Of a stretch of DNA of 64,000 nt, positions 18,395 through 26,810 are shown in pieces; positions within the stretch are counted from its first letter, which is position 1, and each line of letters begins with the position of its first letter. The stretch is from the NCBI RefSeq assembly GCF_000827595.2, contig NZ_LN776186.1, positions 164,236 to 228,235 on the forward strand, given 5' to 3'. The DNA comes from Necropsobacter massiliensis (GTDB taxonomy: Bacteria; Pseudomonadota; Gammaproteobacteria; Enterobacterales; Pasteurellaceae). The notes under the pieces were generated by a model, which saw only the letters and a program-made list of their open reading frames with translations, was not told the DNA's origin and made no database searches. A program made the translations under genes and the position numbers.

Positions 18395-19243
18395 TTATTT
18401 CGGTATGCCGCGTAGCAGCGGAATAGCCGTAAACGGCGGTGCGGAGGTCGGCGCCGGTTGGGTGTTAAACAGCATAATAAACGGTTTCGGCGGAACGACT
18501 TTTTCATGCCGCCACAGGCTGCCGATACCGACCAGCTGAATATCGGTCGGTAAATGGCGAATGCCCGCCTGTAATACGGCAACGGTATTTTTGCGCGGAT
18601 GACCGATAGCAATGGCGCTACCGTGCTTGCGGGCGTAATGCAGCGCATTATTGAATTGGCGCTGAACGTCGGCGAAATTATCACTATCATCGAGAAAAAT
18701 ATGCCGATCCAGCGATATCACGCCCTGCTGTGCGGCGATTTTGCCAGCTACCGAGCGTCCGATTGTGCGGCTGTCGAGAAAAAACAGATGTTGTGCGTGC
18801 AGCGCGCTCATTAGTTTGGTCATTAAATCCGTATCCGCAGTAGCTGCGCTGCCCATGTGGTTATTCATGCCGATAGCGTGGGAAACAATGTTTTTAGCAT
18901 TTTGCACTCGCCGGTTGACTTCATCCTGACTCATGCCCAGCGTCAGCCCGCCGGGTTCGATTTTCTGGTTGCTTAACGGTTGCATCGGCATGTGGATCAG
19001 AATATCGCGTCCTTGTTGCTGAGCCTGCCGATTGCGTTGCTCGGCATAGGGTGCGGAAGGAATAATTGCCACCGAGACTTCTTTCGGTAGCGCGTAAATA
19101 GCGGCATCTTCCCTTGCACGATAACCGATATCATCGATTACAATGGCAAGCTGTCCGTGGTTTGCACCCATCGTCGGAGAACAGAAAAAGGCTGCGCAAA
19201 TCATTGAAATTTTGACCGCACTTTGTATGGTTTTTTTTATCAT
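18395..19243 (-). CDS. divergent polysaccharide deacetylase family protein YibQ
   Basis: 282 residues with a Sec signal peptide (MIKKTIQSAVKISMICAAFF, cut near ANHG), so periplasmic. The deacetylase fold shows in LAIVIDDIGYR, LIHMPMQP, NNHMGSAATAD and FFLDSRTIG; active-site residues differ from classical deacetylases, hence divergent. Its ATG overlaps the envC stop by four bases (ATGA), so it is translationally coupled to envC. The same pair is seen in other gammaproteobacteria and points to a role in envelope or septal murein maintenance. Confidence 0.9.
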   Translation of the reverse strand: MIKKTIQSAVKISMICAAFFCSPTMGANHGQLAIVIDDIGYRAREDAAIYALPKEVSVAIIPSAPYAEQRNRQAQQQGRDILIHMPMQPLSNQKIEPGGLTLGMSQDEVNRRVQNAKNIVSHAIGMNNHMGSAATADTDLMTKLMSALHAQHLFFLDSRTIGRSVAGKIAAQQGVISLDRHIFLDDSDNFADVQRQFNNALHYARKHGSAIAIGHPRKNTVAVLQAGIRHLPTDIQLVGIGSLWRHEKVVPPKPFIMLFNTQPAPTSAPPFTAIPLLRGIPK

Positions 19244-20469
19244 CTCAACCAGCCCGTAGGATTGACCGCTACACCTTTGCGGCGAATTTCAAAATAAAGC
19301 CCGCTGCGCGCCTGACCGCCGGACGAGCCGACTTCCGCGATTTTTTGTCCGGCTCTGACCAACTGCCCTTCTTTTACCGACACCGCTTGATTATAACCGT
19401 ACAGGCTGAGATCATTTTCCCCGTGTTTGACGATCACCATCAAACCGTATCCCTGTAGCCAGCTAGATAAAATCACTCGCCCGTCGGCAATGGCTTTAAC
19501 CGGTGTGCCGCTTCCCGCACCGATGACGATACCTTTCCATTTCAGCTCGCCCATTTGGCTGGAACCGAAACTGTTGAGGATTTTACCCGACACCGGAGAA
19601 GCATATTGTTTTCTCGGTTGCCCTAATCCGCCGGAGCCGGACAGCAGCTGTTTTTCTTGTGCGGTTGGGGTGTAAGGTTTCTGGTTTTTCCGTTCTTCCT
19701 GCCGCTGTTTTTGTGCCAGCGCTTCGCGTTCGCGTTTTTCCTGTTCGCGAGCTGCCTGTTCCGCCCGTTGAATCTGGCGGCGTAAGGCGTTTTCGTTGGC
19801 TTTCAGTGTGTCCAGTTTATTTTGATCCCGCGCCAGACTGCGATTTAACTGGTTCAGTGTAGATTGCCGTTCGCGTTGGACTTTCTGCAAATCCTGCTGT
19901 TGTTTTTTCTGGCTGGCTAATTGATTTTGATGGGCTTTTTGCTGTTCCTGCACCGTAAGTTTATCCTGCGCCAGTTGCAATTGCGTGGCTTTCAGCTCTT
20001 CAATCAGCACCAGTCGCGCCTGATTCATATGGTCATAATAGGCTTTCATGCGTTCGGCTTTTTGCGCATCTTCGGAAAACAATTTTTCCAGCGTAGTAGG
20101 ATTGATGCCCGAACGATACATCGCATCCAATTGTTTTGCCAATTTATTTTTCTGCGCCGCTTCTTGTTTTTCCAGCTGTTTGATTTGTTTGTCGGTATCA
20201 GCGATCGTCTTACGGATTTCTTTCAGATCCGATTCGGTCTGGCGCAGTTCACCGAGTACGCCGTTAATTCGGGTTTCCTGATTTTTTAAGGTGGATTGCA
20301 GTTTGTTTTGTTCCCGCTTTTGTTCGGCGATTTTTTGTTCCTGTTGTTTGATTTGCTGCTGGATTTTAGACAAGTCATTGCCGTGTACCGAAAACGACAA
20401 TACGATTCCGGCACAGAAAAGTGCGGTGAGTTTTTTTATTGTTTTGCTTATTTTGAGTGACAACGGCAT
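19240..20469 (-). CDS. envC: murein hydrolase activator EnvC
   Basis: 409 residues. A signal peptide (about 1-30) is followed by long coiled coils rich in Gln, Lys and Glu (about 35-265) and a C-terminal LytM domain (about 295-409). In the LytM domain the zinc ligands of active M23 peptidases are degenerate, as in EnvC, which activates AmiA/AmiB at the division septum instead of cutting murein. The ATG at 20469 has AGGA seven bases upstream; a TTG at 20490 is less likely. It forms an operon with yibQ. Confidence 0.95.
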   Translation of the reverse strand: MPLSLKISKTIKKLTALFCAGIVLSFSVHGNDLSKIQQQIKQQEQKIAEQKREQNKLQSTLKNQETRINGVLGELRQTESDLKEIRKTIADTDKQIKQLEKQEAAQKNKLAKQLDAMYRSGINPTTLEKLFSEDAQKAERMKAYYDHMNQARLVLIEELKATQLQLAQDKLTVQEQQKAHQNQLASQKKQQQDLQKVQRERQSTLNQLNRSLARDQNKLDTLKANENALRRQIQRAEQAAREQEKREREALAQKQRQEERKNQKPYTPTAQEKQLLSGSGGLGQPRKQYASPVSGKILNSFGSSQMGELKWKGIVIGAGSGTPVKAIADGRVILSSWLQGYGLMVIVKHGENDLSLYGYNQAVSVKEGQLVRAGQKIAEVGSSGGQARSGLYFEIRRKGVAVNPTGWLR

Positions 20470-20659
20470 ACCCAAATCCTGAATTTCCAACCGAGGGATA
20501 AATATATCATTATTTGCCTTCAGGCTCTAAATATTCCTGTGTAAAATTCCTGTAAATTCTTGCGGAAGATCAGGAAAGCACCGCTTTTCGCTTTTAAAAG
20601 CAGGAAAATTTTGCTATAAAGTGCCCAGTATTTTTTATTCGACACGAGGAGATTTTTTT

Positions 20660-21343
20660 ATGGAATTAGTATTTATTCGCCACGGTTTTAGTGAGTGGAA
20701 TGCTAAAAACTTATTTACCGGCTGGCGCGATGTAAACCTGACCGAACGCGGTGTGGAAGAAGCGAAAGCGGCCGGTAAAAAATTATTGGATGCTGGCTAT
20801 GAATTTGATATTGCGTTCACTTCCGTGTTAACCCGCGCGATCAAAACTTGTAACATCGTGTTGGAAGAATCTCGTCAGTTATGGATTCCGCAGGTGAAGA
20901 GCTGGCGCTTGAATGAACGTCATTACGGCGAATTGCAGGGATTAGACAAAAAAGCCACAGCGGAAAAATATGGTGACGAACAGGTGCATATTTGGCGTCG
21001 TTCTTATGACACGTTGCCACCGTTGTTGGACCCGAAAGATCCGAATTCCGCCCATAATGACCGCCGTTATGCGCATTTACCGGCCGATGTGATTCCAGAC
21101 GGTGAAAATCTGAAAGTAACCTTGGAACGCGTACTGCCGTTCTGGGAAGATCAGATTGCGCCGGCGTTGCTGTCTGGCAAACGCGTCCTGGTTACCGCGC
21201 ACGGTAACTCGCTGCGCGCACTGGCAAAACACATTATCGGTATTTCCGATGCGGATATTATGGATTTTGAAATTCCGACCGGTCAGCCGTTAGTGTTGAA
21301 ACTGGATGATAAATTAAACTTTGTGGATAAATTCTATCTGTAA
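20660..21343 (+). CDS. gpmA: 2,3-bisphosphoglycerate-dependent phosphoglycerate mutase
   Basis: 227 residues; interconverts 3- and 2-phosphoglycerate in glycolysis. The phosphohistidine motif is at the very start ([10 protein letters not shown], His 8), with [23 protein letters not shown] and the second histidine in [17 protein letters not shown] lies before the ATG at 20660, so an upstream in-frame start at 20621 is rejected. It stands alone, with a terminator directly downstream. Confidence 0.97.
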   Translation: MELVFIRHGFSEWNAKNLFTGWRDVNLTERGVEEAKAAGKKLLDAGYEFDIAFTSVLTRAIKTCNIVLEESRQLWIPQVKSWRLNERHYGELQGLDKKATAEKYGDEQVHIWRRSYDTLPPLLDPKDPNSAHNDRRYAHLPADVIPDGENLKVTLERVLPFWEDQIAPALLSGKRVLVTAHGNSLRALAKHIIGISDADIMDFEIPTGQPLVLKLDDKLNFVDKFYL

Positions 21344-21360
21344 GTGATGATGTGATAAAG

Positions 21361-21390
21361 ATTCCCCGTATGAATGCGGGGAATTTTTTT
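21361..21390 (+). terminator. intrinsic terminator after gpmA
   Basis: ATTCCCCG and CGGGGAAT form an eight-base stem with an eight-base loop, followed by six T. Confidence 0.9.
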
Positions 21391-21441
21391 GCAGTCAACA
21401 CAGGTATGATAGGCAAAAGTGCGGTGCAAATTCACTGAGTT

Positions 21442-21864
21442 TTATGCCTGATTGCAGCTTTCAAACCAGCTTTCCAGAATCAAGCAGGCGGAAATGCCGT
21501 CCACTTTGCCTTTTTCCAGGGCGCGGTAGCCGCCGCGGGTAAAGATTTCACTTCTTGCTTCAGTTGTGGTCAGACGTTCGTCTTGTAATTCCACACGAAT
21601 GCCAAAACGACCGTGCAGGCGATTGGCAAATTTTCTGGCGCGCGCCGTCAGCGCTTGTTCCGTGCCGTCCATATTCAGCGGCAAACCGACAACGATAATA
21701 TCCGGCTGCCATTCACGCAGACATTTTTCGATTTTCGCCCAGTCTGGAATGCCGTCCTGCGCTTTAAATGCCGGCAGCGCTTGCGCCGTTGCTGTGACGC
21801 TTTGTCCGACGGCGCAACCGATGCTGCGGGTACCGAAATCAAAAGCGAGTGCAGTGAGCGTCAT
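21442..21864 (-). CDS. ruvX: Holliday junction resolvase-like RuvX (YqgF)
   Basis: 140-residue RNase H-fold nuclease; YqgF acts in pre-16S rRNA 5' end processing and is annotated as a possible resolvase. The catalytic aspartates lie in [20 protein letters not shown] and the C-terminal region after DERLTT. The start is the ATG at 21864, which overlaps the yqgE stop (TAATG), so the two genes are translationally coupled. USS pair member AAAGTGCGGT lies just downstream. Confidence 0.93.
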   Translation of the reverse strand: MTLTALAFDFGTRSIGCAVGQSVTATAQALPAFKAQDGIPDWAKIEKCLREWQPDIIVVGLPLNMDGTEQALTARARKFANRLHGRFGIRVELQDERLTTTEARSEIFTRGGYRALEKGKVDGISACLILESWFESCNQA

Positions 21865-22421
21865 TAACAATGCCCCGCCTGATAAGCAAAGTTGTGATTA
21901 TGGATGCCCAGCAGCAGATTGGCTTCCAGCCAGCGTTCTTCGCAAGGCACATCAAATAAAATCCGTTCGTTGGCAGGCGCGATCAGCCAGTCGTTGTTGG
22001 CGATCTCCTGTTCCAGCTGCTCCGGCGACCAGCTGGCGCAGCCGAGCGCGACCAAGTATTTGTGCGGTGCCAAGGGGGTGCCGAAGCTGTCGATGACATC
22101 TGCTGAGGTGGTCAGATATAAGTTATCGGTAACTTTATAGCTGTGCTGGAACGGGCGCGGTGCGGCGGTATGCAGAATAAAGCCACGTTCAAGGTTCGTC
22201 GGGCCGCCCGCCAATACCAGTTCGTTAGGATAACGACGGTTATCCGCCATCATAAAATTCATTTTCGCACACAGTTCGGCAATACTTAAATCCGTCGGTC
22301 GGGTCAGTACCAGCCCCATAGCGCCTTGTTCGTTATGCTCGCAGATATACACCACGGAACGATTGAAATATTCATCCTCCAGATGCGGCATCGCGATAAG
22401 AAAGTGATTCTGTAGTTCCAT
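21864..22421 (-). CDS. yqgE: YqgE/AlgH family protein (UPF0301)
   Basis: 185 residues with the family start [27 protein letters not shown] and the conserved [10 protein letters not shown] and [15 protein letters not shown] blocks. No catalytic function is established for the family; the protein is cytosolic. It sits between rsmE and ruvX on the same strand, the standard order in gammaproteobacteria, and shares one base with the ruvX start. Confidence 0.95.
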   Translation of the reverse strand: MELQNHFLIAMPHLEDEYFNRSVVYICEHNEQGAMGLVLTRPTDLSIAELCAKMNFMMADNRRYPNELVLAGGPTNLERGFILHTAAPRPFQHSYKVTDNLYLTTSADVIDSFGTPLAPHKYLVALGCASWSPEQLEQEIANNDWLIAPANERILFDVPCEERWLEANLLLGIHNHNFAYQAGHC

Positions 22422-22441
22422 ATCTCTTGTATCTCAATAAA

Positions 22442-23176
22442 TTAAGCCAAATCACCGAAACAAACCTGCAAGGCGCTGATCGCCGTTAACGCTGCGGTTT
22501 CGGTGCGTAATATGCGTTTGCCCAACAGCACTTCGGTAAAGCCCTGTTGTTCTGTTTGCGCGATTTCTTGCGCCGATAAGCCGCCTTCCGAGCCAATCAG
22601 CAGACGCACGCCCGCCGGCGGAATGTTCGGCAGACTACGGATGCTGTATTGCGCCCGTGGATGCAGGTTGAGTTTCAGGCTGCCGTCTTGTTCTGCGCAC
22701 CAGTCCTGCAAGTTCATCATCGGGCGAATCTGCGGAATCACATTACGTCCGCATTGTTCGCAGGCTGCGATAGCAATTTTCCGCCACTGGCGGATTTTTT
22801 TCTCCATGCGTTCGTCATCCAGCTTCACACCGCAGCGTTCCGACCATAAGGGCGTGATAATATTGACCCCGAGTTCGACGGATTTTTGGATAGTAAACTC
22901 CATTTTCTCCCCGCGTGAAATAACCTGTCCTAGATGAATATGCAGATTGCTTTCGCGATCATCAAGGCATCGTTGGTTGATTTTTGCTTCGACGGCTTTT
23001 TTATCCGCACGGATAATCGTCGCCCTATAAATATGGTTGCTGCCGTCGAATAATTCAAGCTGCTCGCCCGCTTGCATACGCAGCACGCGCCCCACATGAT
23101 TAGCGGCATCTTCGCTGAGCTGGCAGCGGCTTGTTTCGGTCAACGGTTCGGGATGATAAATTCTGGGTATTCTCAT
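22442..23176 (-). CDS. rsmE: 16S rRNA (uracil(1498)-N3)-methyltransferase RsmE
   Basis: 244 residues. An N-terminal PUA-like domain (about 1-72) is followed by a SPOUT methyltransferase domain. The SAM knot is seen in [13 protein letters not shown] near residue 195 and [12 protein letters not shown] near 220; [18 protein letters not shown] marks the domain start. It methylates U1498 in the decoding centre. It is followed after 20 bases by yqgE. Confidence 0.95.
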   Translation of the reverse strand: MRIPRIYHPEPLTETSRCQLSEDAANHVGRVLRMQAGEQLELFDGSNHIYRATIIRADKKAVEAKINQRCLDDRESNLHIHLGQVISRGEKMEFTIQKSVELGVNIITPLWSERCGVKLDDERMEKKIRQWRKIAIAACEQCGRNVIPQIRPMMNLQDWCAEQDGSLKLNLHPRAQYSIRSLPNIPPAGVRLLIGSEGGLSAQEIAQTEQQGFTEVLLGKRILRTETAALTAISALQVCFGDLA

Positions 23177-23216
23177 AATTATTCGGAATTAAAAAATTTG
23201 CCTTATCATAACAGAA

Positions 23217-23241
23217 ATAAAAAAACGGTGAAAAAATTCAC
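23217..23241 (-). terminator. intrinsic terminator after the TusA-like gene
   Basis: On the minus strand CGGTGAA, four bases, TTCACCG, then seven T. The left arm is continuous with an uptake word (ACCGCACTTT). Confidence 0.8.
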
Positions 23242-23273
23242 CGCACTTTATTGAATATTCGTTATCGCCGTCG

Positions 23274-23495
23274 TTATTTTACGACGGTGATCGTCCATTT
23301 GGCGTCATCGATCTGTTCAAAATCCGTGACTGTATAACCTTCTTCTGCCGCCCAGTTCGGAATGGCTTCCGTTGCTTGAGTGCAGTCAAATTCAATTTGC
23401 AGACCGTCACCCTTAGCTAAGGTTGCCATTGCCGCTTTTGCCTCGACTAATGGAAACGGGCAAACTAATCCCGTGGTTTTTAGTTTTACGATCAT
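23274..23495 (-). CDS. TusA/YedF family sulfur carrier
   Basis: 73-residue TusA-fold protein with the CPxP motif (TTGLVCPFPLVEAK), whose cysteine at residue 12 would carry a persulfide. It begins 10 bases after the YeeE/YedE gene ends. This pairing is known both for thiosulfate uptake (TsuA/TsuB) and for the selenium-linked yedE/yedF pair, so it likely takes sulfur or selenium from the transporter and passes it on. Which of the two I cannot tell. Confidence 0.88.
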   Translation of the reverse strand: MIVKLKTTGLVCPFPLVEAKAAMATLAKGDGLQIEFDCTQATEAIPNWAAEEGYTVTDFEQIDDAKWTITVVK

Positions 23496-23505
23496 ATTGT
23501 TCTCC

Positions 23506-24558
23506 TTATGGTGCGTTAAATGATATTTGCGCTAATTTAAGTTGCTGCGGGCGGATAATGGTGAAATAGGCGGCAACCCAAGTGCCTGCGATCATTACCG
23601 GCAATGCCAGCCAGCCTTGCCAAGAGAAAAAGGCGGTTTCCACCAAGCCGTTACCGATAGAACAGCCACCCGCCAGTGTCGCGCCGATACCCATTAGCAT
23701 ACCGCCGACTGCGCTGCGTAACAGCGTGGTGACGTCTGGCACGCGGAAACGGAATTCGTTACTGCCTTTTGCCGCAATGAACGAACCGACGAAAATGCCT
23801 AACACCAGATAAACGCCCCAGTTAATGAATTTGCTTTCGCCGGTGATCAGATACTGCATAATGTTGGCGGACGGTCCGGTGATTCCCAATCCGAATTCCC
23901 GCCCAGTCGCCACACTTAACGGCCAAGCTGCCAGTGCGATTAAGCCGACCAAGATTGCGGTGAAGAACGGATCCCAGCGTTTTTCAAATAAAAGGTGCGC
24001 CAGACCGGTTTTTTTCGGTTTTAGTGCGGCCAGCTTAGCTCGTGGCTTGGTAAGATGGCGGAAAACGTAAAATAAGGTTACAGCGCTTAATAGGGTGACT
24101 AGCCACCACGGGGAAATGCCGAGAGAATCGTAAATTGTGCGGTGTTCAATCGTTATACCGCGCAAGGCGTCGTTAAATGCCCCTAACGGTCCGCTGCGCA
24201 TCATGGCGCTGAGCAGCATGTAAGTGAATAAAGCCACCCAACTGCCGATCAATCCCTCACCTGCGCGATACCATGTGCCGGTGGCGCACCCGCCCGCCAG
24301 CACGATACCGATGCCGAATACGAAAGCACCGAGCAATACCGCGAAAAACGCCAGATTCTCCGCCGGTTCAACACTGAGCAGACCGCTTTGTTTTAAGGCG
24401 AAAAACCCCACTGATTGAATGCTGACGGCAATCAGCAAAGCGATAAACATTTTATTGCTTTTGGTGATATATAAATCGCGGAATGCGCCGGTAATGCAAA
24501 AACGCCCGCGCTGCATCACAAAACCCAGCAGCATGCCGCATAAAAGTCCGCTGAACAT
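23506..24558 (-). CDS. YeeE/YedE family thiosulfate/selenium-type transporter
   Basis: 350-residue membrane protein with about ten helices and two internal repeats. Each repeat has a conserved cysteine near a glycine pair: GGCATGTWYRAGEG near residue 90 and LAGGCSIGNGL near 300, plus QRGRFC at the N-terminus. In the family, cysteines relay thiosulfate through the membrane. The ATG at 24558 has AGGAG upstream; an ATG at 24576 lacks one. It is paired with a TusA-like carrier. Since selA, selB and selC are in this genome, a selenium role is possible. Confidence 0.87.
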   Translation of the reverse strand: MFSGLLCGMLLGFVMQRGRFCITGAFRDLYITKSNKMFIALLIAVSIQSVGFFALKQSGLLSVEPAENLAFFAVLLGAFVFGIGIVLAGGCATGTWYRAGEGLIGSWVALFTYMLLSAMMRSGPLGAFNDALRGITIEHRTIYDSLGISPWWLVTLLSAVTLFYVFRHLTKPRAKLAALKPKKTGLAHLLFEKRWDPFFTAILVGLIALAAWPLSVATGREFGLGITGPSANIMQYLITGESKFINWGVYLVLGIFVGSFIAAKGSNEFRFRVPDVTTLLRSAVGGMLMGIGATLAGGCSIGNGLVETAFFSWQGWLALPVMIAGTWVAAYFTIIRPQQLKLAQISFNAP

Positions 24559-24791
24559 AATAAAAACTCCTGTCATGACACAAATAATAAAAGTGCGTTA
24601 TTATCGGCAAAGCGCTTTGCACGACGCCAATAATTTTTGCTTCGTAGTTATAATAATTTGTTATTAAACGAATGAGAAAATAGCACAAATAAAGCTGAAA
24701 AGTGCGGTGAAAAATCTGATAAAATAGATGCCGTTTGAAGTGATATCTTAAAGGTAAGGGTTGAGTTATCGAAAACTGGCAACGGGGCTTT

Positions 24792-25478
24792 GTGCTGCAT
24801 CGCCGTGCTTACGGCGAGACAAGTTTATTGGTGGATGTGTTTACCGAGGAAACGGGACGTTTGACGCTGCTGGCAAAAGGGGCGCGGGCAAAACGTTCGC
24901 CCCAGAAGGGCATTTTGCAACCCTTTACCCCGCTGCTGCTGCGCTGGAGCGGGCGCGGCGAGCTGAAAACGTTAACCAAAGCGGAACCTGCTGCCATTAG
25001 TCTGCCGCTGCGAACCGAGGCGCTTTACAGCGGATTTTATGTGAATGAGCTGATTATGCGTTTGCTGGCGGCGGAAACCGCCTATCCGCAATTGTTTCAG
25101 GATTATCTGCACTGTCTGACTGCGCTTGCCGCTGCGCCCGAGCAGCTTGAAAGCGGTTTGCGCCGGTTTGAGTTCCGTTTGTTACATACCATGGGATACG
25201 GTGTGGATTTTTGTCATTGCGCGGGTTCCGGCGAGCCGGTGGATGCAGATATGACCTATCGTTATCGGGCAGAAAAAGGCTTTATCGCTTCACTAATCAA
25301 AGACAATCTCACTTTTTACGGGCGGGAGTTGCTTGCTTTTGCGCGACAGGAATTTACTGATCCCGCCGTACTACAGGCGGCGAAACGTTTTATCCGAATT
25401 GCGCTGAAACCCTATTTGGGCGCAAAACCGCTGAAAAGCCGCGAACTGTTTACTCAATCCGTTTTATATCGAAGATAA
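24792..25478 (+). CDS. recO: DNA repair protein RecO (start uncertain)
   Basis: Loads RecA with RecR onto SSB-coated single strands. The readable frame from GTG 24792 gives 228 residues with an OB-fold N-terminus ([29 protein letters not shown]) and a helical C-terminal part. The conserved first strand, however, continues upstream in frame ([12 protein letters not shown]) to a TGA at 24762 without ATG, GTG or TTG; only ATC at 24768 lies at a proper distance from AAGGTAAGGG. The true start may be that rare codon, or a base is missing. It leads recO-rlmD-relA-dgkA. Confidence 0.9.
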   Translation: MLHRRAYGETSLLVDVFTEETGRLTLLAKGARAKRSPQKGILQPFTPLLLRWSGRGELKTLTKAEPAAISLPLRTEALYSGFYVNELIMRLLAAETAYPQLFQDYLHCLTALAAAPEQLESGLRRFEFRLLHTMGYGVDFCHCAGSGEPVDADMTYRYRAEKGFIASLIKDNLTFYGRELLAFARQEFTDPAVLQAAKRFIRIALKPYLGAKPLKSRELFTQSVLYRR

Positions 25479-25481
25479 ATC

Positions 25482-26801
25482 ATGGCGTTATTTTATACCC
25501 CGCAGAAAAATACAAAGTCGGTGCCGGCATTTGAGGCGAATATTCTGGAATTGGACTATCAGGGCTTGGGCGTGGCGAGAGTCAACGGCAAAACTTGGTT
25601 TGTGGAAAATGCGTTGCCCGGCGAGACCGTGCGGGTTGCCGTGCTTGAGGAAAAGCGGCAATACGGAAAAGGACGGGCGGTGAACATTCTGCATGCTGCG
25701 CCGGAGCGCTGTTTGCCGCGTTGTGCTTATTATCAGCAATGCGGCGGCTGTCAAGGGCAACATATCGCCATCGCGTTGCAGCGTCGGGCGAAACAGAATG
25801 CGCTGTTTCAGCGCTTGCGCAAATTGCAGCCGCAGGGCATCGAATTTATGCCGATGATCGTCGGCGAACCTTGGCATTATCGCCGTCGGGCGCATTTTGC
25901 CATACGCTGTAACGGCAAGCATAACGGCGTCGCGCTGGGGTTTCGGCGCAAAAACTCGCAACAGATTGTACCGATTACAGGCTGCGCGGTGCTGGAAGCG
26001 CCGATTAACGATTTACTGCCGAAACTGACCGCACTTTTTGCCCATTGGTCGCAGCCGAAATTGCTGGGACATCTGGAACTGACCGTCGCCGATAACGGAC
26101 TGGCACTGTTGCTGCGCCAGCGTGGAAATCTGGCGAAAACCGACCGCACTTTACTGCAACGGCTTGCCGAGCAGCAGAATTTGATGTTGTTTGTGCAGGA
26201 TGACGAGCGCATTGAACAGTTGCACGGCGAATCACCTTATTATCAGCTGAACGACGATCTGCGCCTACAGTTTGATATTGCGGATTTTATTCAAGTTAAC
26301 GCCGCGCTGAACCGGCGAATGGTTGACACCGCGCTGGACTGGCTGGCGCTCACGAAACAGGATAACGTGCTGGATTTATTCTGCGGCATGGGTAATTTCA
26401 CGCTGCCTATCAGCCGACTGGCGAAAAGTGCGGTCGGTATTGAGGGTGTTTCCGCGATGGTGGAAAAAGCGGTAAAAAATGCGGAACGAAATAATTGCAC
26501 TAATGTCCAATTTTACCGAGGGGATCTCGACCAACCGTTTATACGACAACAGTGGTCAAAACGCGAATTCAATAAGATTTTGCTTGATCCGCCGCGCAGT
26601 GGTGCCGCATTCGCACTCAATGCGCTGTGCGGTTTAGGCGCGGAAAAAATCCTTTATGTCTCTTGTAATCCCGCGACGCTGCTGCGGGATGCGGAAATCT
26701 TATTGAATTCAGGTTATCAGTTGAAACGAACGGCGATGATCGATATGTTTCCGCATACGGGACATTTGGAAAGCATCAGCCTGTTTGAAAAACGACAATA
26801 G
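25482..26801 (+). CDS. rlmD: 23S rRNA (uracil(1939)-C(5))-methyltransferase RlmD
   Basis: 439 residues: N-terminal TRAM domain (about 15-75), a 4Fe-4S cluster site with cysteines in CLPRCAYYQQCGGCQ near 75-90, then a Rossmann methyltransferase domain with DLFCGMGNFTLP near 305, LLDPPRSGA near 367 and the catalytic-cysteine block YVSCNPATL near 393. It starts three bases after the recO stop. The SAM-dependent reaction methylates U1939. Confidence 0.96.
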   Translation: MALFYTPQKNTKSVPAFEANILELDYQGLGVARVNGKTWFVENALPGETVRVAVLEEKRQYGKGRAVNILHAAPERCLPRCAYYQQCGGCQGQHIAIALQRRAKQNALFQRLRKLQPQGIEFMPMIVGEPWHYRRRAHFAIRCNGKHNGVALGFRRKNSQQIVPITGCAVLEAPINDLLPKLTALFAHWSQPKLLGHLELTVADNGLALLLRQRGNLAKTDRTLLQRLAEQQNLMLFVQDDERIEQLHGESPYYQLNDDLRLQFDIADFIQVNAALNRRMVDTALDWLALTKQDNVLDLFCGMGNFTLPISRLAKSAVGIEGVSAMVEKAVKNAERNNCTNVQFYRGDLDQPFIRQQWSKREFNKILLDPPRSGAAFALNALCGLGAEKILYVSCNPATLLRDAEILLNSGYQLKRTAMIDMFPHTGHLESISLFEKRQ

Positions 26802-26810
26802 GAAGAAATT

